Shown: one piece after another, positions 10,001-22,000 of the stretch
How positions within the stretch are numbered: the first letter of the stretch is position 1
How the letters are laid out: every line of letters starts with the position of its first letter
Origin: Harmothoe impar
Lineage: Eukaryota > Annelida > Polychaeta > Phyllodocida > Polynoidae
Direction of reading: 5' to 3'
Length of the DNA: 64,000 nt
NCBI GenBank assembly: GCA_947462335.1
Contig: OX381718.1
Coordinates: forward strand, 44,330,281-44,394,280
Notes under the pieces: generated by a model
What the model was told of the DNA's origin: nothing
Database searches by the model: none
What the model saw: only the letters and a program-made list of their open reading frames with translations
Position numbers and translations under genes: made by a program

Positions 10001-13000
10001 CATAGCCCACCTTCTGCAAAGTAGCAGATTTTTCCAAGTTGTCCCTTACTACTCCATAGGACTCGCGTAATGATTGTCGCAATGACTCTACAAACATTAC
10101 TGTGCAGGGTTGCTCGAGCTGGTGTCCCTGCACGCCATAGACCATGTCACTCGGCATGACTATGTCTTCACCCATTACGAGCATGTTGGGCGTACAGCCC
10201 GTCGACGCATGTTCGGTAGCGTTGTAAGCATGAGAGATATAGCGAGCGTGCTCATCCCAATCATCTCGATGCTCATTAACCATTGTCGTGAGACATTGGA
10301 TCAACGTCCGATTGAAACGTTCCACCATACCGTCCGATTGTGGTCGATAGGGGTTCGTATGCGTCTTGCAGATGTGTATTTTACTACACAATTCTGCCCA
10401 CAGTCGAGATTCAAACTCACGACCCTGGTCGGAGTGAAGCATTAAAGGACCTCCCCACGTGAGGATCCAATTCTCGAAAAGTGCTTCAGCGCAGGTAACA
10501 GCTGTATGATTTACCAACGGATATACTTGGACGTACTTGGTATAGTAGTCCTGTACCACCATCATACAGGTATTCCCACGGGGGGTCGTGTTGAAACCAC
10601 TAATGATATCAACAGCGATCCGGGCAAACCGAACACCGAATAGCTCTTGACTTAGAGGTAGTTTACCGATACCGGGTCCAGGCTTTGATAAACAGCATTG
10701 GGGACATTGCTTCACCCAACGCCGTATGTCCAAAGTCATACCAGGCCAGTAATATCTACTCTTAATCTTTGCCTCAGTTCGTTGTCTGCCAAAGTGTGCT
10801 GAAGTTCGGTGGCCATGACAGTAATTGAGCAACTGTAGTCTGAGTGACAAAGGCACTACAGACTGAGCTGTTCTCTTCCTGCCAGGTTGCACCCTCCAGC
10901 GGCACAATACACTGTTCCGTATAAAAAGATTATCCCACTGCGCTAACAGTTGTCTAACTTCTTTACATTCCAGCGAAAGTGCGGGGCGAACAGGCTTGGA
11001 CAGGCCCAACAACTTCAAGGAGTACACCCTTGAAATAGCCGGATCCGCAAGCTGCTCATCCTTCAAGTGATTCAACGTCCAGTTAGGAACTTTCGCACCC
11101 ACAGACGCAATCACTGCATTGTGAGACCCACAGTCTCGGCAGTCTACACGGTGACAGTTCCGGATAGGATAGCGGGACAGGCTGTCCGCATTCACATGAT
11201 CTACTCCACTCCTGTGTATGATATGCTCATTCGTCATGCCAAACTCAGAGAGGTGGTTCAACCATCTACCCATCATCCCCTCAGCGTCCTTGAAGTTAAG
11301 GAGCCACTGCAGAGATGAATGATCCGTCCGTACGAGATAATTCCCACCATATAGGAAATGTCTGTACTTTTTTGTGTAAACCACCACTGCCAAGAGTTCA
11401 CGCTTGGTTGTGCAGTAGTTACGTTGTGTTTTGCTTAAACTGTTGGACGAAAATGCCAGCGGCACTTCTCGCCCATCCTGGATCTGCGACAAGGCAGCAC
11501 CAATACTTGTATTAGAAGCATCAGTGTCCAAGATGAACTTACCAACAGGTGCAGGGTAGTGCAAAACAGGTGTTTCTAAGAAGAGTCTCTTTAACTCACT
11601 GAAAGACTGTTCTGCGGCTGGAGACCAGACTATCTTAGCCTTAGCCTTCTTCTCTCCAATCATCAGCTCTTGTAAGGGAGCTGCGACTCTCGAGAATCCA
11701 GGTATAAAATCTCTGTAGTATGAACAAAACCCGATGAAAGAGCGTATCTCCTTCGTGTCCATCGGACGAGGCCAGTTCTGTACCACTTCGATCTTATGAG
11801 GATCAGCCATGATGCCATGTTCAGAAACAATTCTACCTAGGTATTCAACTGATTTCCTAAAAAGCTTGCACTTTGAAGGTTTCAATTTCAGACCATATGA
11901 TAAGATGCGTTTCAGCACAGCTTGGAGGTTCTGTAGAGTTTCCTCCACAGAACCCCCGAAGACGATGATGTCGTCCAAGTAAACTAGGCACTTTTTCCAA
12001 AGTAAACCCCGTAACATGGTTTCCATCATTGCCTCAAAGGTTGCCGGGGCATTGCATAGCCCAAATGGCATGACGTTGAACTCAAATAGTCCCATATGGG
12101 TAGAAAATGCAGTTTTTTCTCGGTCCCGGGGGTCCATGCCGATCTGCCAATAACCAGATTGTAAATCTAGTGTACAGAACCATTTCGCCCCACCCAGAGA
12201 TTCCACACATTCATCTATCCGAGGTAGAGGATATGCATTCTTCCTAGTGAGTCCGTTCAACTTCCTATAGTCGATGCAAAATCGACAGGAACCATCCTTC
12301 TTGGTGACCATCACCACAGGACTTGACCATGGACTCTCGCTAGGTTGAATCACATCTTCATCCAACATCTTTTCTACCTCAGCCTCCATAGCACTTTTTT
12401 TAGCCATGGGTAACCGACGGTAGGGAATTCTACTGGGAAGCGCGTCCCCAGTATCAACCCGGTGTTGTACCGTGTCGGTACGCCCTAGAGGATCTCCTGG
12501 TTGCGCAAAAGCGTCAGAGAATTCTGACAGCTCATGCGCCACCATTTCGCTCTCCAGGGTATCTAGGTGTGACTCACACAACAGGGATCTTAGATGTTTC
12601 GGTAGGCTGGAGTTTGCTAGGGCATCCTCATGGGCAGGATGTCCAGCAACCAGACCTACGTCCACAAAATCCGTAGTCAGCGAATCAACACCATATGCTC
12701 GCGTAGTGTTACCAATAGGTGTCCCCTTTCGTAGAGTGACTTCTCTACTACTCGAGTTACAGATTGGTATCACCCCCCAACGAGCGTTGGCCAGGTAAGT
12801 ATGATAGCCAGCAAGACCTAGCTCGGCGAGCTTTTGATCTTCTGGTTCAAACATTCCCGGCCGTTTGGCCTGCACTCCCACGCAGCTGACTAGGACATCT
12901 GAAACATGTCCCGGTGCTAGCTTTGTGTCCTGTGCCACTGACGCCACAGAAGAACCATTCCTTAAAACGCACTGTACAGATTGTTTATAAGGATGTTTAA

Positions 13001-16000
13001 TCTGAAGTCGGCCTGTTGCGGTGTTCATTGTCACTCCGTAAAGAGCAGCAAAGTCCATCCCCAGGATACCATCATCAGTGATGTCGGTGATGGTTGGACA
13101 TATCCAGTATGTCTTGCCATCCACCAACATAGGTTTTACAGTTCTGCCATAAGTCTGCATACTATCTCCCGTAGCAGTCCGAGCCTTTACTCCTAGTAGC
13201 GGAGCATCGGGCTGGTTGCAAAGACGGGCCATGAATTTACGATCAACCAGGGTGTGAGATGCACCCGTGTCGACCAAAAATTCACCACGCGTCCCGGAAA
13301 TAACCAGACTCAGGTACCAACGTTGTCCCCGTAAAGGAACACACTCAGAGGTCAGCATCGGCCTGTCCCCTCCATCCATAGCAACCCCTTTTGTCAGGAG
13401 GTAATCCCAACATGGGTCGCTCGGGGAGTCTTGAATCGCACTGCTCTGGGCAATCGATTCTAACCAAGACTCCTCTAAGCCAGCGACTACAGAATCCTTA
13501 GGATTCCGTTTGTCCTTGCCAGCCCCGCCTTGCCAGACGCTTACAGGTTGATCAGACCCTTCTGCCTCTGCGCGGCCTTGGTTCATGGAAGTGTTAACAC
13601 CGTCTACTAAACCCTTACAGGCATGGCTAACTGTGGGGGCGCCATCCTCGCCAAAAGGATGGGCCCCATTCAGTTTTCCGTCTCCTTTTCGGTTTTAGCA
13701 GCAACAGGTTCAGGGGCTTTGCATTCGCTAGCCCAATGACCCATCTCCTGACAGCGTCGACATGGTTGAGGTTTTGTGTCCTTCTTCTTTCTCTTTCTCC
13801 TTCCAGAGTCAGAAGTGGACGCGGAGCTCTTTTCCAAGTGCTTCCGCAACAAACCCTCAAACAGTTTTTCCATGTCCCTTTCAGACGTCACTGCCGCCAC
13901 CTCCTTAGAGGCGGGCTGTTTCTCCTTTGGTGGCTTTGTAGCAGCCTCCGTCACCTGAGCTCCTTTCGGGGCTACAGATGGGGATGCCGCCACACCGCCA
14001 CTTGGAAAAACAGCCTGTTTGGTTTCATACACATCTGCATGGTCAAACAGGTCAGCCAGAGACAAGTCCGGCTGCCATTTTTCCCGCAGATATGCTTGGA
14101 GATTAGTGTCCCTGACCCCATTGACAAACCTGGAGGTTAACTCCTGGATGATAGTGGGTGTGTCAGGTCTACATCCCTGATAACACTCGGATATCAGTTC
14201 CTGTAAAGCAAATCCGTAGGATCTCAGATGCTCGTCCTTGCGTTGTACACGCTTGAGCAACTGAGTCCTTGGGTCATGCTCACCAATCTTACCAATCGCC
14301 CATTCAGCAGTCTCCTCAAGTGAGCTCAATGTCTTGACCTTCACTTGCTCAAATGCCAAAAGGGCTGGTTCACCTGGCCCGTTGCAGAGTGCTTGCTTCA
14401 GAGCAACCAGCGCTTGCTGATTGTTCCAGCGATTGCTCTCCACAATAGCCTTGAACCGAACTTTGTACTTTCTCCAGGGTGGCGACCCTGTGAAAGGCGG
14501 AATATCGATGGCCTTTTGACGGGCTGCATCTGGATGTTTGGTCTCCCCAAAGTTGAAAGGAGCATACCGTTCATCCAAATCATCGATGTCCCACGGGACG
14601 ATGTCTGTCCCCAGCTTCTCTATGGCCGGGTTCCTGTCGTACTTAGCCCGCTGGACCGGGGTTAAACCCTGTCTAGCTCTGGGCTTCGGTACTGGAACCG
14701 AGACCAAGGTCTGCTGCTGGTTCAACATCGTTGAACCAGTAGATGGGTGGGTGTACCCTGGAGGTGTTGCCAAACCCCCAAAGGCGCCACCACAGACCGG
14801 AGTCTGTAAGTAGCCTGCCCCCATCTGAGGTGTCATACTAGGGACCGTAGTATGTACTATCGTCGGGACACCAGCAGGTGTCACCGATGTGTACAAATTA
14901 GGTGTAGTTACGACCGGTGGTACCACCGGAGTTGGTGGTGGTACCTGTTCTGACTTCTCTTTTAGCTCAAGGTTGGTTTGCTTTAAGCTTTCGAGGTCCC
15001 GCCTGGCTAAGTGGAGCTGCGCGCTCAAATCCTTTCCCAAGGTATTTAAGCCCGCAACTTCACACTCACCAGACATCCTCTGTCGCAAAAGTTTATCAAC
15101 CTCAGCCTTCTGAGAGGCCATCTCCTCTTGGAGTTCCAGAAGGAACCTTTTCTTCTCATCAACCTCCCTAAGGAATAAATTCCTAGTTTGTTTGATGGAA
15201 GTAAGTTCCCTCCGGGCCCCTTCGAGGTCCTGCAGTTCAGGCTTCTTTGTCCCGATCCCCATGTCAGCCAGTAGAGTTGTATCCAACGGTAAGCTGGATG
15301 GTTCCTCTACGGCGGGCAAGTTCACAGTTACAGGAGCCTTTCCCGCCACGTCAGTTTTTCCCGACGGTCTGCCCCTAACCACACCCTCGGGTGTGGTAGT
15401 GGCACCATCAGAAAAGACCGACGTGTTTGGATCCAATGAAGGATCTGCTACCGTTGGTGTGGAACCGACGGGAGCGGGGCCGAGAGAACGTGTCTCTCTG
15501 CCCGGTATTTTCTGACCCTCGGGGCAGAAAATGTTCGTGGAAAGGGAGTCCAACGATCTCCTGGGGCTGATATCAAAGGGTCCTGGGACCGGAGATTGCT
15601 CTCCGTCCTCACCTCGGGTAAAAGCCTCCACAATAGGATCACCTATTGCTTCTTGGGAGAGGTCGTCACCGGGCACCTCCAAGGCTGCCCGGCTCTCCCC
15701 CCTATTTGATTTGCCCGTGAAGAACCGAACATTTTGTACGGCCTCCTCACGTTCCTCAGCAGGGGTTTTAGTCCTGCCGCTGAACGAGCTGACAATATCG
15801 TATAGGTAATCCATACACTATAAGCCTATTTAATACCTTATCACGGTCGGTTCGATCAAATGGTCACGGCACCAATGTAGTTGGTCGAGTACTACGAGTG
15901 TAACGCATGAGAATCAAACACCGGACAAGGTAAATTAGACTTTAATATACGGCGACTTTATTAAAAAGGGTAACTCTGGAGTATTATAATGACAAGTATA

Positions 16001-19000
16001 ACCATCAGCTATACAGGGATCAGATCAGATCACTATAATACAGTGGGGCAACCCTACAGCATAGAGTTAAGCCCGGAGCACAGGGTGGTCTTGTCACGAC
16101 AGTCCCAAACCTGACTGGCTTCCAATGGGGAAGCAGTCACCTTATATACAGGCCTGTGGGGGTCACCTGACCACACCACCAGAGCCACCTGGTGTAGATG
16201 ATTATGTAACTTGTTATGAAACCGTCACGGTCAGTGCACATGGAATAGGTATACAAATAACACAGCAGTCTGCGCTGCCTGTTACACTATCTTGAAGCGT
16301 GGAATCTTAAAAACGTTGGAATATTGAATTTAAAATGATTACATTGATTTAAGAATGTCCCTTGCAAAAAAAAAGGGAAGAAAAGAAACGGGGGTTCAGG
16401 GGCAGAGCCCCTGATGTCTACAATAATAATGCTAGTGCTAGTAGCTATAAGTAGTGCCATCTTACCAGTGTGCAAGGAGATGGTGAGCAATGATAATCTT
16501 AAATAAATGTTTTGTTTAAGATAGTCCATTGACTTTAACTTTAAGAGTGTAACATTTTTAAGATCTTTAAGATTGGACAGATTTTTTTGTTGACGCTCCC
16601 TCGTGAGTCCGTCCCGTCGAGCCTGTGTTGGTGCATCATGTCTCAACCCCATAGGGTCGGCATGATGCTTGAATGCAGCACTGGCGAGTTACTCGCCGCG
16701 GGCTTCATTCATGCATCATGACAATCATGGGCATGGGAAATACATGGCAGCTGTGTGTTTACCGGTTTCTCTACTGTAAATCGGATCTACAGCAATGAAC
16801 ATTACTGTAGATTCACAGCACATGTGCTGTAGATTCCTGCCACATTAGCCATTACTAGAAAGTGTATCGCACCATTTACAGCTGTTTGCGGATGAAGCAT
16901 CTCGCTTGGTAACAAGAGAGAAGGACTGTATGTGTGGTGACATTGTCCCGATCTCGAGAGTCGTAATGATTAAATATGTTGGATATAGCTGATCTGATCC
17001 AGTCTGATAATCAGTGTCTTCTGTGGTTAGCAAAGTGCTTTAATGCATCATGCCCTTGGACGGCCAGCATGGTGCATGAATGTAGCCTTGACGATTCAAG
17101 CATCATGCTGGTATGGCAGGGATTAATACACTAGAGAAGAGTTGGCATCATGCATCAATGCATCACCGGCGAGTTCCTTGCCGAGGCTTTACTGGTGCAT
17201 CGCGATGACAAACTATTCTCTTTTAGTGACATGCCATGCTCAAAGGACTAAAAGGTGAAAGGTCAATTTCCAGAACAAAAATAATCCTGAGTTAAATTGA
17301 AAAAAATGGAAGACAGTGAAACCTCGATCATCACACCACCCCGTTTCAGAAAAAAAACATAGCTGAAGGTTGAATCTGTCGGATTAGTGAAGCATATTAT
17401 TTTATATGCTTATGTATAACTGTCCCTGACAAAACAGCTGGATAATAACTGTACCAATAACCCCTAAAGTACATTTTCCCAGGACACTAAGAGAACAGAA
17501 AATGGTATCGTCCTTACTTGTACCCCCTGACATCCAGGTGAGACCCTATGTGGAGGACGTGGGTGGGGTTACAGGTGTAGAAGTGGCGGTCATCTTCAGG
17601 TATCGTGTCCACATCATGGAAGATCACACAGTCAGGTGACTGGCTCTTTTTGGCAAATATGAATCCTGTATTCATCATGACTGCCTTGTTGAAGATCTCA
17701 GGGCTCCTCTGTTGGTAAAAAAAGGAGAAGAGTATTATTTATAAACTTTAATACCACACTTAGGTGGAAAGGCAAAAGGACACAGCCATTTGCATAATAG
17801 ATACAAAACAATGATCACTAGTGTGGCCAACAACCAAGGAGCAATCAAAAACATAATTCAGATATGGTTACAAGTGATTAGCTGAATAACTGATAAAAGC
17901 CTTTGATAATGGTAATTATCCGTGACTGTAGCCTTGGACAATTACCCTATATCTGGGATTCACTACCTGATTTTCATTTACTAAAGTAAATCTGTCAGAT
18001 CATGGTTACATGGAAGATCAGATGTTAGGGTTTGTTAAATTTTGCTTCTTATAAAACATCTGTTTAGGTTCACTTTGTGAAAATAGCTGTGATGTGACGA
18101 CAGAATCGGGTAGTGGAGCTTTGGTTCTCAAGAAGCGACAAACGCTAATATAATTGTGGACGAAGGTTATGGCAGAAAAGAGTTATGGTAGGATATATAT
18201 GTATCCTGTGTGTAGTCTCCAAATAATATAACTCACACTCAGGCATAACACCAAAAAATTATTCACTGTGACTTGAATCCAGCATTACTCTACATCTCAC
18301 AGATACTACTAGTTTACTCAATGACAAAAATGTGTATTCCATTTAATTGGCTTATCGTCATTTTGTATCACCAAATAAATGAACTCCAATTGGATATGTG
18401 GCTTATTTCACATTGGTCGACCTCCCTTTTGTTGTCAATAAAAGCTATTATAATTAAGTGCATTCTAATTAGATTCACGCCTGACACTTGGATTGAAACC
18501 ACATGCATCATGACGACCAAGGCCATGGTGCATTGGGGCATCATAATGCTATCATCAAATGGTTAACGGTTAAAGGTGTGGCTACTCACCTGTTCTACGA
18601 CGTAGATGGTGTAGTTGGCGAGTTGACGCTGCAGGAAGGGGTGAAGCCGGGCCAGCAGGATGGCAAGGTGTGCTGGCCGGTCTCTGCAGGTGCCACAATG
18701 TAAGGTGTTACAATAATATACATATGAGTACATTATGTACTAAACTGTGGTATTTAATGATAGAACTGTCCTTTAAGCAATATTTGAATTGGTATTCCCA
18801 TGCTTCAAACCAACTCAATTCAAGTTATACATTAAGGTGGTCATTCTTACCGTGGTTTGTCTGCATGATGCACCAATGCAGGCCCAGTGAATAACTCGTG
18901 GGTGCTGCATGGGGGTATCATACAACCCAACGGGAGTGTCCCAACTCTGCAGGGTCGGCATGATGCTTGAATGCAGTACTGGCGAGTTACTCGCCAGGGC

Positions 19001-22000
19001 TGCATTCATTTATCACGATGACCAAGGGAATGATGCATTAAGGCATTAATGCATCATGCCATCCTTAAAGGGTTAATGAATTCACATCACTGCATTATAC
19101 CTATTATAATAACGATATTTAGTTAACTATGGTCACCTGAATGGGATGATGATGGCGAGGCTGACCCTGGAGGCACATCCGGTGGGTGCCCAGTGGCCGC
19201 CTGCCTCCACCCGCGGGTTGTCTGCTGAGATCTGAGCAAACTCCTGCACCTGGAACCAGACCTCCTGGTAGCCGGCTGTATAACAGTGAAAACATGGTTT
19301 TAGGCCCCTCCAAATAACATACTTTATTCTCAACACTACGCCATGAGAAATATGACGAGGAGGTTGTTTCTTTTGCTTTTTTTCCTTAGGCTTAAATCAT
19401 ATCTAGTATTGCAGGCTCTCGGAGAACCAAACCCACATGTCAGCAATGAAGAGATGACGGACCTGCGAAAGTTTAATATGCATGTTTTCTCCACGCCATG
19501 ACATTTCCTGGACTGCAGCTTTAATTTTATACCAACTATGCTCATATTTGTTTAAATTTGTCATGCTTTTCCATAAAATTTGCCCAAAACAAAATCTCAG
19601 AAAGGCAATTAATTTTAAGTGATGCGCGTGGTGATGAGAAAAAAGTATATCATTTGGAGTGGCCTTAGGGAGTGGTGGATTTAAGATTATAGTAGGTACT
19701 AAGGAGAAAGAGAAGTGGGGGGGGGGGATACTACATTTTAAGACTATGCACAACATATTATCCATGTAAAACATTCTAAAACTAAAACTCGTGACCGTTA
19801 TGGGTATCAAAATGGTGACAGAATAGTCGCATATCTTGTTTTTAGTTTGCATAGATTGTTGTGCCAAATCCTTAGGTTCTTAGGGAGTGATCATCTTTTA
19901 GTAACAAGGGGATGGGAGTTTTCGCACGGAGCCTTTACATTTTTTAACAGCCCCTCCCCCCCCCCGAACATGGGGTCGAAATGCCCCCCCCCCAAAAAAA
20001 AGAGAAAAACTCAGCACCCCCTGTTGTTAAGAAATGATCACTTGTTGACCGCCCCCCCCCCCCCCACTAATTTCTGCTTTTACTAGATGCCCGACCAAAA
20101 AAAAGATAGAAAGAAAAAGAAGAAAAAAACACCCAAAAAACAACAACAACACAACATAATATTATGCTTGTGCGCATGGACGCTGATTAAGTGTGGCCCC
20201 GGACCGAGGCGAGGGATTTGATTTTCATGATGACCTCACCCTATAACTACCTCGCCCCCTCTCCAGCGGGCAATGAATGACGCTTCTCTGTCCTTGACAT
20301 ACTGTAGTATTGTGTTTTGGATCCTGATGGTCCATTACACAACTAGGCCACATAAAAAGGTGTTAACCATCACTGCGCACATCATGTTTTGGTATAATAT
20401 TTTGTTCTCTTATTTTATATGTCTTTCTTACTATTTCTGATTAGAAACATGAACCGAAAGGACGAATACTCGCATCCCAGCAGACAGAAATACATTATTT
20501 AGTGCAGCCAGGAGCATTATTTCTGCCGACACCCATCACGAAAAAAGACTAAAGGTCACTATATACCACTGGAAAGCTCTGATCAATAATAAACAATAAT
20601 AACAGTCATTGCTAGGCAACCAGCTGTGTTAGCAACAAACCAATTGAACCATGGAAATATGTGTATTCCTTGGGTCTAAATTAGGGGGGTAGGCAGCGTT
20701 TAAAAAGTATTCTAAGCCATATTAAGGTCATGGGAAAAAGCTTAAAATAAAGTGTTTTTTTTCTTAGCTCAGCTTGAAAAGCCCATAACCAGAGCTTTCC
20801 AGTGGTATATAGTGACCTTTAGTCTTTTTTCGTGATGGGTGTTCAGCTAATCAGCCTTTAATGCTGCAGCACTAATTGTACGTCAAAACGTTTTGACTTA
20901 ATACAAGATTTGACCATAATGAGGAGTCATAGAGAAATGTTCAGAAACATGGTCTAATTAATGTGTTTTGTTTACTGAAATAGTTGGTATTGAGATAACC
21001 CTAATACTAGTGCCAGGTACTCGGTGAGCTAGGATCAAATTTTCCATACCAAGCCCAGTGCCAACTGAGTAAGTAGAGATTAACCTACAAGGACCTGAGG
21101 TCATGTATAATCATCCACGACAGACTGCCTGGGCATAGGGCACCACTCACTCTACCATTATTACTATTACATAACTCAGGTCTGACGAGGTTCAGTATAG
21201 GTTAATCTACAAGGACCTGAGCATATGTACAATTAGCCATGACAGACTGACTGGTGCCCTCACTCTACCCTACTACTGTAGGGTGCCGGCCAGTTTACTA
21301 TGGCTATATTTAACCTAACCTTATAGTATTTCTATTACTTACTATGGTTTAAGGCATGATAAGAGCTAGTGACAGCCATGTTATTGGATTCCGCAGCTAT
21401 ACATTGTATCATGAGTATGCTATATATGATTATTATACGATCTTGGCTCTGATCGTGCTTTTTAGGTGGTATCCCCGTGCTGATATTCCTGCATATCCTA
21501 GGTGCAAATCATGCTGATATTCTGGATATCAGAGCAATTTCATGGATATCAGAACGATTCTGGCGGAACTCTCGACAGCCATAAAATCCGAGGTTTCATG
21601 GTGATTCGAACATGGGACCCTAAGCCTCGAAGTCTGACGCTCTACGCACTACGCTATGGAGGCGCTGGTAGAGGGAGGTGGCGAAACAAGGAGTCCACAG
21701 GCGGATTTTCAGCCCTGTAGGACCATTATTTACTGGTATAATTTCTCTGAAAATCAAATATTTTTTTACTATTTTTTTTTTACTATAAAAGTAGAAGTTG
21801 GACTTTACTTACCTATTCGTTAAAATAATTCTAGGGACTTTTTTCACATACATTTAGGCACTTGAAAAATGGTACGTTTCCACCCAGATTCGATCCGGGG
21901 ACCTCTGGTGTGTGAGGCGAACACGCTAGCGCCCATTCATTTCTGGCCATGGTACATGGGGAGGGAAACGCTGCCTATATTGAAGTATACAGGGGAGCAG

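Larger units (their letters stand above)
6978..16286 (-). mobile_element. Full-length Ty3/gypsy LTR retrotransposon (9.3 kb)
   Basis: Two 411-bp LTRs (6978-7388 and 15876-16286) look identical base for base and begin and end TG...CA. The 4-bp target duplication CTAT (6974-6977 and 16287-16290) brackets them. On the minus strand the order is LTR, primer-binding site, gag, pol (protease, RT, RNase H, integrase), about 2 kb of unclear content, polypurine tract, LTR. Both long ORFs are intact. Identical LTRs plus open frames mean a very recent, possibly active, insertion. It lies in the intron between exons 4 and 5 of the B4GALT-like gene, in the sense orientation. Confidence 0.97.

Noticed and set aside
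9331..10005. 224-codon plus-strand frame inside pol
   Set aside because: It is the shadow of the integrase C-terminal coding region on the other strand.
14345..15809. Several plus-strand frames of about 60-107 codons inside gag
   Set aside because: Antisense shadows of the intact gag frame, without recognisable domains.
15843..15875. Captured tRNA 3' half next to the primer-binding site (GGTTCGATC then a CCA end)
   Set aside because: The T-arm does not pair properly when folded; only the primer-binding match is convincing.
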